Assembly: GCA_028678965.1 (NCBI GenBank)
Contig: JAJRCM010000082.1
Span: 1-12,305, forward strand
Direction of reading: 5' to 3'
Origin: Methanomicrobiales archaeon
GTDB lineage: Archaea; Halobacteriota; Methanomicrobia; Methanomicrobiales; JACTUA01
DNA length: 12,305 nt
Each line of letters opens with the position of its first letter. Position 1 is the stretch's first letter. The notes below the pieces were generated by a model that ran no database searches, was not told the origin of the DNA, and saw only the letters and a program-made list of their open reading frames with translations. The position numbers and the translations under genes are program-made. Below, one piece after another: positions 7,171-12,305 of this stretch.

Positions 7171-7179
7171 TGAGGTGCG

Positions 7180-7485
7180 TCAACTGACATTATCGATATT
7201 GTATCCCTTATTTACCAGGAGGTCCTTGACCCTCTCCATGTGATTACCCTGAAGTTCAATGGAGCTGCCTTTGATGGTACCACCACAGGCAAGCTTACTC
7301 TTGAAAAATTTTACCAGGTCATCGAGGTCGATGTCGTAGGGATTAAGACCCTCGATGATGGTGACCTCCTTTCCATACCGTCTTTTATTAACCTTGACAC
7401 TGATTCTTTGTTGTTCCTTGGCAACTTCCTCACAAATACACAGTTCCTTTGGTAGCCCGCACTTGGGGCAAATCCCAGCATTCAT
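7180..7485 (-). CDS. sui1: Translation initiation factor aIF1 (SUI1 family)
   Basis: 101 aa, the usual length for archaeal aIF1. This factor binds the small ribosomal subunit and polices start-codon selection. A short N-terminal Cys cluster ([13 protein letters not shown], Cys6, 9, 16, 18) looks like a zinc-binding knuckle. The SUI1 fold follows (about 25-99), with the basic [16 protein letters not shown] loop (32-47), the KLACGGTIK segment (64-72) and IELQGNH (76-82). AAGGT (7493-7497) is a ribosome site 7 nt before the start. An AAATAAATAA stretch (about 7507-7516) could serve as a TATA box. The gene follows nrdJ by 42 bp on the same strand, so it may also be read from the nrdJ promoter. 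Confidence 0.95.
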   Translation of the reverse strand: MNAGICPKCGLPKELCICEEVAKEQQRISVKVNKRRYGKEVTIIEGLNPYDIDLDDLVKFFKSKLACGGTIKGSSIELQGNHMERVKDLLVNKGYNIDNVS

Positions 7486-7527
7486 TACATGTACCTTTTT
7501 AGTCTCTTTATTTATTACTTGGCATGT

Positions 7528-9177
7528 TCAGGAATCGACTCTGCAGACCTCGCAACCACGCGAAAGAACCTGATCTTTCTTGCTGTTATTGCGATAGACC
7601 GTGATGCCCTTGCATCCCAGCGAGCGTGCGAGAGAGAAAAGTGAGGAGATCTCGTCGACTGTGGCCTTTTCCGGGAGATTGATGGTCTTGGAGACCGCGT
7701 TATCCACATGCTGCTGGATTGCTGCCTGCATCCTGACGTGAAATTCAGGAGATATCTCAAGAGCCGTCCGGAGCAGATACTTCACTTCGTCGGGAATGGA
7801 CAACCTCTCCACTGAACCCGATCGTTCCACCTCTTGTAAGATATCTCTCCGATTGGCATACGGCTCGATCCGTTTCATGACACGTTCATTGATAAATGGG
7901 AATTTTCGTCCATTGATTGACCGGGTATAGGCAAGAGAGAAAAGTGGCTCAATCCCGCTACTCGTGCCTGCGATGAGATGGAGGGAGCCGGTTGGTGCCA
8001 CGGTGGTGACAGTGGCATTCCTCATATCTCCTTTGAAGATACTCTTCTCAATCGCGGGGAACGATCCCTTTTTCTCTCCCAGTTCAGCAGACATTGCACG
8101 TGCCTCTCGCTGGATATGGCTCATGGTGTGACTGGCGAAGGAGAGGGCTTCCTCTGATTCATAGGGGATGTCCAGCAGGATCAGGGTTTCCGCGAGCCCC
8201 ATGATGCCCAGCCCGATCTTACGGGTGAGAAGGGTTCGTTCTCTGATATCGCCGACCGGAAAACGGTTGACATCGATCACGCTGTCCAGGAACTCAACGG
8301 CAAGACGGACCGTAGCGGTGAGGAGCTCACCATCCAGCTCATCCTCCTTCAGGCAGTGGGAGAGGTTGATGCTCCCCAGGTTGCAGCTCTCATAGGGGTA
8401 GAGTGGCTGCTCACCACAGGGATTTGTCGCCTCTATCTCACCGAGCCCCGGTACCGTGTTCTTCCGGTTAATCTCATCCATGAACAGGACCCCGGGGTCC
8501 CCACTCCGCCACGCAGCCTCACCCAGCGCTCGCCATATGCGATGAGCGTCTACCCTTTCCCAGACAGCTCCGTCTCTGGGGTTGACGAGGGCATAGGGTT
8601 CATCCCGTTCCAGGTGCCGGAAGAACGATTCATCAAAAGCCACCGAGATGTTGAAGTTTTCGAGCCCGCCCCCCAATTTTGATCCAATGAACGCAACGAT
8701 GTCGGGATGGGAACTGGTGAGTATCCCCATGTTTGCTCCCCGTCGTCGACCTCCCTGTTTCACCGCTTCCGTGGCATGATCAAAGACCTTCATGAAGGAG
8801 ATAGGACCACTGGCCACTCCTTGAGTATCCTGCACCGCATCACCTCGTGGTCGCAGGTGGCTGAAAGAGAACCCGGTGCCACCACCACTTTTATGAATGA
8901 GGGCCATATGGGTAAGTGCCGTGAAGATGCCCTGGATAGAATCGGGAATAGGGAGGACAAAGCACGCGGAAAGCTGACCATTTCCTGTGCCGGCATTCAT
9001 TAGAGTGGGTGAATTGGGGAGGAAGAGAAGGTCTTCCATCAAGCGCCGGAACTCCTGCGATTTACTGGGAGTGACAGCTCCTGCAACTCGCTGAAAGAGC
9101 TCATGAGGTGTCTCACCGGGGAGAAGGTACCTGCTCTCAAGAAGAAAACGAACATTCTCGGTGAACTGCATCTGCAT
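7528..9177 (-). CDS. nrdJ: Class II adenosylcobalamin-dependent ribonucleotide reductase
   Basis: 549 aa. It reduces ribonucleotides to deoxyribonucleotides using a thiyl radical generated from coenzyme B12. The active-site triad is NPCGE (Asn252, Cys254, Glu256). The reducing cysteine pair is Cys72 (LSACFVLP) with Cys265 (YESCNLGSINL); the 11-residue gap between Cys254 and Cys265 is typical of class II enzymes. PTGSLHLIAGTSSGIEPLF (395-413) forms the substrate-phosphate loop region. The C-terminal CEVC pair (Cys542, Cys545) probably regenerates the active-site disulfide. No N-terminal ATP-cone is present, so activity control by dATP is not expected through that module. It is a compact form; some archaeal class II enzymes are longer or carry inteins, and none is seen here. 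The start at 9177 fits a leaderless transcript. Confidence 0.96.
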   Translation of the reverse strand: MQMQFTENVRFLLESRYLLPGETPHELFQRVAGAVTPSKSQEFRRLMEDLLFLPNSPTLMNAGTGNGQLSACFVLPIPDSIQGIFTALTHMALIHKSGGGTGFSFSHLRPRGDAVQDTQGVASGPISFMKVFDHATEAVKQGGRRRGANMGILTSSHPDIVAFIGSKLGGGLENFNISVAFDESFFRHLERDEPYALVNPRDGAVWERVDAHRIWRALGEAAWRSGDPGVLFMDEINRKNTVPGLGEIEATNPCGEQPLYPYESCNLGSINLSHCLKEDELDGELLTATVRLAVEFLDSVIDVNRFPVGDIRERTLLTRKIGLGIMGLAETLILLDIPYESEEALSFASHTMSHIQREARAMSAELGEKKGSFPAIEKSIFKGDMRNATVTTVAPTGSLHLIAGTSSGIEPLFSLAYTRSINGRKFPFINERVMKRIEPYANRRDILQEVERSGSVERLSIPDEVKYLLRTALEISPEFHVRMQAAIQQHVDNAVSKTINLPEKATVDEISSLFSLARSLGCKGITVYRNNSKKDQVLSRGCEVCRVDS

Positions 9178-9196
9178 GGAACAATGCTCGCCCGGG

Positions 9197-9206
9197 TTAT
9201 TTATAG
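9197..9206 (-). promoter_or_regulatory. TATA box of nrdJ, leaderless transcript predicted
   Basis: The - strand reads CTATAAATAA with a GC-rich flank upstream. The box centre lies about 25 bp before ATG 9177, so transcription should start at or next to the start codon. No Shine-Dalgarno sequence is visible, consistent with a leaderless mRNA. Confidence 0.7.
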
Positions 9207-9244
9207 CCGCCCGTCCTCATAGCAGAGGTGCCCATGAGCGGGAG

Positions 9245-9298
9245 AATATATCATCCCCCTGAGACGATCATTGTTGTTAGAAGCCCTTAGGAGGGTGA
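9245..9298 (+). promoter_or_regulatory. Promoter and ribosome binding site of the ribbon-helix-helix gene
   Basis: AATATAT (9245-9251) is a candidate TATA box and would start transcription near 9274. GGAGGGTGA (9290-9298) is a near-perfect Shine-Dalgarno sequence 7 nt before ATG 9306 and fixes the start. Confidence 0.55.
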
Positions 9299-9305
9299 TG
9301 TTGCG

Positions 9306-9638
9306 ATGACTATGAGGTGTTCCTTCACGCTCGATGACGACCTGATGGACATGATCGACCAGTACGCCAAGGAGCGGATGATTGATCGAAATAAGGCTAT
9401 ACTTGAACTGATGGAGTCGGGATTCCAGGTGCAGGAAAAGGGCGATATGAACATCCAGAAACGGCGATCATTCGAGGAGATACAGATAATACGCACTGAG
9501 ATCGAAGCGATGAAAAGTATACTCAATGAACTGAAATCCGAAGTCAGGCTGATGAGCCATGTTCTGGATTCAGACTGGAAAAAAGAGGCGCATGGCGTTC
9601 CCTTCCAGACAAGGAAATGGTGGATGTTCTGGAAATGA
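9306..9638 (+). CDS. Ribbon-helix-helix (CopG-like) protein with coiled coil and Trp-rich tail
   Basis: 110 aa. Residues 3-40 match a ribbon-helix-helix DNA-binding fold: strand MRCSFTL, helix DDLMDMIDQYAKERM, turn, then helix NKAILELMESGF. Residues about 55-90 form a heptad-like coiled coil (EEIQIIRTEIEAMKSILNELKSEV), likely for oligomerisation. The protein ends in a basic aromatic tail, RKWWMFWK (103-110), not part of the usual fold. It lies divergently from nrdJ with 128 bp between starts, so it may regulate nrdJ or itself; no strong operator repeat was seen there. Its stop lies 3 bp from the convergent small Cys-rich gene. The regulator role is an inference from the fold. Confidence 0.85.
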   Translation: MTMRCSFTLDDDLMDMIDQYAKERMIDRNKAILELMESGFQVQEKGDMNIQKRRSFEEIQIIRTEIEAMKSILNELKSEVRLMSHVLDSDWKKEAHGVPFQTRKWWMFWK

Positions 9639-9641
9639 GCT

Positions 9642-9911
9642 CTAGCTGATGATATTCATCATGCTCCTGAACCCTTCACCCTTCATGTCATCACACTCCA
9701 CTGCCTCAACCTCACTGAAATTGATTGTTTCGTCACTTTTTGTATGATACAGACAGTAGATCCGAGCCGGGGATGGTACTGATCGTCCATGAATGGCGAA
9801 GGCAGTGGAGTGCACACAGAACCGGCAGTGATCAATGGTGACAAATTCATCCTTCGTGCACTCCACCCGGCCGTTTCCCCGTACTTGTTTTCTGGTCACT
9901 TTCTCACTCAT
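9642..9911 (-). CDS. Small Cys-rich protein, unknown function (possible zinc-binding)
   Basis: 89 aa. Cysteines at 18, 29, 32, 53 and 73 include one CxxC (CRFC, 29-32); the pattern C-x10-CxxC-x20-C suggests a zinc or iron-sulfur site, though no family is recognised. The start at ATG 9911 lies inside the end of the YkgJ-type gene (ATGAGTGA, 8-base overlap), a typical coupled start. The frame stays open upstream to 10181, but that part is the antiparallel-frame shadow of the YkgJ gene and is not counted. A purine-rich GGGTGGT precedes the start. It is probably a partner of the YkgJ-type protein. Confidence 0.7.
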   Translation of the reverse strand: MSEKVTRKQVRGNGRVECTKDEFVTIDHCRFCVHSTAFAIHGRSVPSPARIYCLYHTKSDETINFSEVEAVECDDMKGEGFRSMMNIIS

Positions 9912-10383
9912 ATCGTACCACCCGGTACCCGGCATTTTCAAGCATTGACTGAGCCCGGGGGAGCCATGTCTGGTCATCATCGGTGGCGAGAGGAGAAATC
10001 TCGCGATCCCAGAAGGTGAGGAGCGGGCGATCCTTCGATAGCAGGCTCTTCTTGCCCCCGACTCTACCGACTCTCTCTCCCGCCGAATTGAAAATGTCCA
10101 TGTGGGAGCACCTGAACTCCCGACAGAAATTTGGACGAGTGGGGTAGATGGCACAGAGATACCGCTCGCTCCGTGGTTCATTCTTCAGGAACGGACAGGG
10201 GTATGTTCTTCCCCTTCCTGAAGTACCATTCCTCCTGCTCTCCATCAGCTGGGCGACGAAGTGTTCCCCAGAGAGACGGGAATAACAGGAGAATCGCCCC
10301 CCCTCAAGCTGTCCCTCAATGATGATGTAGTGTCCGAAGTTCATACAGCACCGTCCGCACCTCGAACACTCGAACCGGGCCAT
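9904..10383 (-). CDS. YkgJ-family cysteine cluster protein (putative Zn/Fe-binding)
   Basis: 159 aa. It has the family's N-terminal cluster CSRCGRCC (Cys6, 9, 12, 13), then Cys33, CPFL (Cys63), and CAIYPTRPNFCREFRC (Cys77, 87, 92). In this widespread family the cysteines bind a metal ion, zinc or iron; the reaction is unknown. The C-terminal part (about 100-159) lacks cysteines. Its start lies 90 bp from the divergent nucleotidyltransferase gene. A TATA-like TTCTTATTATG on the - strand (10411-10421) would give a leader of only a few bases, and no Shine-Dalgarno sequence is present. Its end overlaps the small Cys-rich gene, so the two form an operon. Confidence 0.92.
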   Translation of the reverse strand: MARFECSRCGRCCMNFGHYIIIEGQLEGGRFSCYSRLSGEHFVAQLMESRRNGTSGRGRTYPCPFLKNEPRSERYLCAIYPTRPNFCREFRCSHMDIFNSAGERVGRVGGKKSLLSKDRPLLTFWDREISPLATDDDQTWLPRAQSMLENAGYRVVRYE

Positions 10384-10473
10384 GATCTATCATACCACTG
10401 GGGGGGCCCGCATAATAAGAAGTACTGGGACAGACCATGCAGGGTTAAGAGCTGGAAACGATACACTCCATGT
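10384..10473. promoter_or_regulatory. Shared divergent promoter region
   Basis: This 90-bp spacer holds an AT-rich core (CATAATAAGAA, 10411-10421) that can be read as a TATA element in both directions. It would start the - strand gene near 10390 and the + strand gene near 10441. A run of seven G's (10400-10406) lies beside it. No clear operator palindrome was seen. Confidence 0.4.
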
Positions 10474-11652
10474 ATGAAGGTGTGTATCATGTGCGGGGGA
10501 GAAGGGACAAGGCTCCGCCCCCTGACATTCGAGCGCCCCAAACCCTGTATACCCATCACCAATATCCCCTCAATCCAGCATTTGGTCTCCCACCTCTCCA
10601 ACCTGGGGTTTCATGAAGTGATCATCACCCTGGGGTATATGGGAGGAGCGATCGAGAAGGCACTGGGTGACGGCTCCCTGTTTGGCATCCATATCTATTA
10701 TGTGCACGAGAAGGAGAAGCTGGGGACCGCGGGAAGTGTTAAGAATGCACAGAAGTTCTTGGAGGACAGGAACTTCCTGGTGGTGGGGGGTGATCATGTC
10801 ACCGATATCAACCTCCTTGAGTTTTATCGGGAACACCAGGGAAGCGGTGCCATGACCACCATTGGTCTGATCAGTATTGACGATCCAGGGGAGTATGGGA
10901 TCGCAGAAATGGATGTGACCAACCGGATACAGAGATTCAAGGAGAAACCCTCCCCGGGAGAGATCTTCAGCAACCTGGCGAGCACCGGTATGTATGTCTG
11001 TGAGCCGGACATTTTTGATCACATCCCGGTCAACCAAAGGTTTGATTTTGCCCGTGATCTCTTCCCCTACCTTATGGAACAAGGGTATCTCCTCCATGGC
11101 TGGCTCGCCCGCGGGAACTGGACCGATGTGGGCAGCCCCCGGTCCCTTCGCCAGGCAGAGCGATGGAAGCTCCAGGAACTCGCCTCTACCTCTATCTCCG
11201 GTGATCTGCACATGGACGGTGCGAAGATTACAGGACCAGTCAGGGCGAGCGGTCCCCTTACGCTCGGTCGCAATACACGGATTATCGGTCCGGTGGCGAT
11301 GGGAGCCGGGACCATCATAGGGGAAAATGTACTCATCGGTCCCTATACCAGTATCGGGGAGGGGTGCCAGATCATGAACGGAGCAAAGATCTTCTCTTCC
11401 TCGCTATACAATCATGTGCGGGTAGGGAGGAATGTGACGGTGAGCGGAAGTATTATCGATAACGACACTGAGGTAGGGGAGGATTGTTCCATCGAGAACG
11501 ATACGGTAATCGGCCCCCGAGTCATGATAGGGAACCGGGCGGTCATTCACTCCGGCACACGGATATGGCCTGAACTGGTTATCTCACCGGACACGGTGGT
11601 GAAGGAGCACCTGCTCAACGACCACTATGATGCCAGGAGGGATGGTTCCTAG
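10474..11652 (+). CDS. Sugar-1-phosphate nucleotidyltransferase with left-handed beta-helix domain
   Basis: 392 aa. It makes an NDP-sugar from NTP and a sugar 1-phosphate, feeding cell-surface glycan or glycoprotein synthesis. The N-terminal domain (1-235) has the nucleotide-binding signature GGEGTRLRPLTFERPKP (8-24), GTAGSVKNA (84-92), the metal-binding GGDH (105-108), EKP (157-159) and GNWTDVGSP (214-222). The C-terminal part (about 243-380) carries hexapeptide repeats such as IIGPVAMGAGTIIGENVLIG that fold as a left-handed beta-helix. The layout resembles mannose-1-phosphate guanylyltransferases and related enzymes; the actual sugar and base cannot be read from sequence. The frame is open upstream to 10261, but homology-like sequence starts at MKVCIMCGGEGTRL, so 10474 is chosen. 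No clear Shine-Dalgarno sequence precedes it. Its stop overlaps that of the convergent CBS-ParB gene. Confidence 0.93.
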   Translation: MKVCIMCGGEGTRLRPLTFERPKPCIPITNIPSIQHLVSHLSNLGFHEVIITLGYMGGAIEKALGDGSLFGIHIYYVHEKEKLGTAGSVKNAQKFLEDRNFLVVGGDHVTDINLLEFYREHQGSGAMTTIGLISIDDPGEYGIAEMDVTNRIQRFKEKPSPGEIFSNLASTGMYVCEPDIFDHIPVNQRFDFARDLFPYLMEQGYLLHGWLARGNWTDVGSPRSLRQAERWKLQELASTSISGDLHMDGAKITGPVRASGPLTLGRNTRIIGPVAMGAGTIIGENVLIGPYTSIGEGCQIMNGAKIFSSSLYNHVRVGRNVTVSGSIIDNDTEVGEDCSIENDTVIGPRVMIGNRAVIHSGTRIWPELVISPDTVVKEHLLNDHYDARRDGS

Positions 11653-12305
11653 GCATTCCTGACCAGACGATGGGTGAGTGCTACCAGTGGGTGGCGGGCA
11701 TAGTCAAGGACTTTGATATCATCGAGTGATTTCAGGTTCAATGCCCGAGCGGTCTTCTCGATACCCAGCTCAACGGATCCCTCTACCTCAATAATATAGG
11801 CATCAAGCACCGTGATCCCCATTCGTTTGGCGGCGATGGCACGGTGGTGACCATCGACAAGGATGTAGCGGTTTTGCCTCCGCACCACTATCAGCGGTTC
11901 TGCGAGCCCCTTCTTGAGCTCGTACATCCTTCCCTCCAGCTCGTCCTCGTAAATTTTGGCCTGGGTGGGCAGGAGATCATCAATCTTCACCATCTCCCTG
12001 GTGAGCGTCGGCTCAATGGCGTACAGCTTCCGCAATGTCTCGATAAATTTATAGACTTTCTCCGGTGATACATGCTCAATCTGGCTCCGAATAACATCGG
12101 AATTGGAAATAATTCCTACGAGCCGGTTCTTCTCATCCACCACCGGCAGCTTCTGGATGCCTGAGCGGAAGATGACCCGGGCGGCATCATTGATGCTCAT
12201 TTCAGGATCGGCGACAATGAGATGACGCGCCATCAGCCGATCGATGGACACATTGGGATGGGCAAAAAGGAGATCCCGCGCCGCAATATACCCGACCACC
12301 TCCTC
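11649..12305 (-). CDS. CBS-domain / ParB-like fusion protein (5' end cut by window)
   Basis: At least 218 aa; the frame runs off the window end (Glu-Glu before GTG 12297-12299), so that GTG is probably internal. The visible N-terminus is the end of a first CBS motif (VVGYIAARDLL). A complete second CBS motif follows (LIVADPEMSINDAARVIF...LPVVDEKNRLVGIISNSDVI). Then comes a ParB/sulfiredoxin-like domain (about MVKIDDLLPTQAKIYEDELE to DAYIIEV) with the signature DGHHR. CBS pairs sense adenine nucleotides or S-adenosylmethionine. ParB-like folds include DNA-partition CTPases, nucleases and kinases, so the activity is open. No helix-turn-helix of classic ParB is visible in the remaining 45 residues. 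Confidence 0.9.
   Translation of the reverse strand, partial: EEVVGYIAARDLLFAHPNVSIDRLMARHLIVADPEMSINDAARVIFRSGIQKLPVVDEKNRLVGIISNSDVIRSQIEHVSPEKVYKFIETLRKLYAIEPTLTREMVKIDDLLPTQAKIYEDELEGRMYELKKGLAEPLIVVRRQNRYILVDGHHRAIAAKRMGITVLDAYIIEVEGSVELGIEKTARALNLKSLDDIKVLDYARHPLVALTHRLVRNA

Larger units (their letters stand above)
6742..7179. other. Non-coding gap between convergent genes
   Basis: About 440 bp without a convincing gene. It contains two hairpins (6891-6919 and 6931-6960), a T7A6 tract (6992-7004), a short ATTCT/AGAAT hairpin (7042-7056) and a C-rich/G-rich pairing potential (7059-7088). Two loosely similar segments (6922-6966 and 7024-7065) share TCGTG-TGA at the start and a CGTCC-TTC end. 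Tiny ORFs at 7093-7167 and 7164-7187 have no supporting evidence beyond purine-rich upstream bases. A small RNA or decayed sequence is possible. Confidence 0.5.

Noticed and set aside
7093..7187. Tiny + strand ORFs of 24 and 7 codons with purine-rich sequence upstream
   Set aside because: Too short to judge. The second runs into the convergent aIF1 stop, and there is no independent support.
7528..9177. Intein in the ribonucleotide reductase
   Set aside because: The catalytic and phosphate-loop regions are continuous and the length fits an uninterrupted compact enzyme.
9912..10181. N-terminal extension of the small Cys-rich gene up to 10181
   Set aside because: It overlaps the well-supported YkgJ-type gene in another frame, has Ser/Arg/Pro-rich shadow-like composition, and a coupled ATG exists at 9911.
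10261..10473. N-terminal extension of the nucleotidyltransferase (71 codons)
   Set aside because: The enzyme's conserved sequence starts at MKVCIMCGGEGTRL (10474). The extension runs through the divergent promoter region and into the start of the YkgJ-type gene.
10570..11211. 213-codon open frame on the - strand
   Set aside because: Antisense shadow of the nucleotidyltransferase domain; no recognisable motif.

Overview
The window looks like chromosomal DNA of a methanogenic euryarchaeon, most likely of the order Methanomicrobiales. The evidence is an archaeal SUI1-type initiation factor (aIF1), TATA-box promoters with leaderless or short-leader transcripts, an archaeal Tad-type secretion ATPase with two membrane partners, a B12-dependent ribonucleotide reductase, and moderately GC-rich coding DNA broken by AT-rich intergenic stretches. 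The order is inferred from general protein character, not from a database search. No rRNA, tRNA, CRISPR array, insertion sequence or phage gene was seen.

Region 1 (1-6734, all + strand) is one functional block. It starts with the last codons of a truncated gene and a 219-aa protein with a small N-terminal domain and a Pro/Val linker. Next comes a MinD/ParA-family ATPase with a probable membrane-binding C-terminal helix. After a 194-bp AT-rich promoter region holding a perfect 18-bp palindrome beside a TATA box, there is a tightly coupled four-gene set: a 209-aa two-domain protein, a 799-aa type II/IV secretion ATPase (TadA/GspE superfamily) with a long disordered N-terminus, and two TadB/TadC-like (T2SSF) membrane proteins. 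The order MinD-like, ATPase, membrane protein, membrane protein parallels bacterial tadZ-tadA-tadB-tadC. The likely product is an envelope machine (pilus or secretion) with its own positioning ATPase. No pilin or prepilin peptidase is in the window.

Region 2 (6735-7179) is a non-coding gap between convergent genes, with T-tracts and several hairpins. Region 3 (7180-9177, - strand) carries class II ribonucleotide reductase (nrdJ, apparently leaderless) followed by aIF1. Divergent from nrdJ, at 9306-9638, is a ribbon-helix-helix protein with a coiled coil and a Trp-rich tail.

Region 4 (9642-10383, - strand) is a coupled pair of Cys-rich genes: a YkgJ-family metal-binding protein and an 89-aa protein with five cysteines. 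Divergent from it is a sugar-1-phosphate nucleotidyltransferase with a left-handed beta-helix tail (10474-11652). Last comes a convergent CBS-ParB fusion protein truncated by the window end. Packing is very tight: one convergent gene pair shares a CTAG as both stop codons, another is 3 bp apart, and five same-strand junctions overlap or nearly touch.
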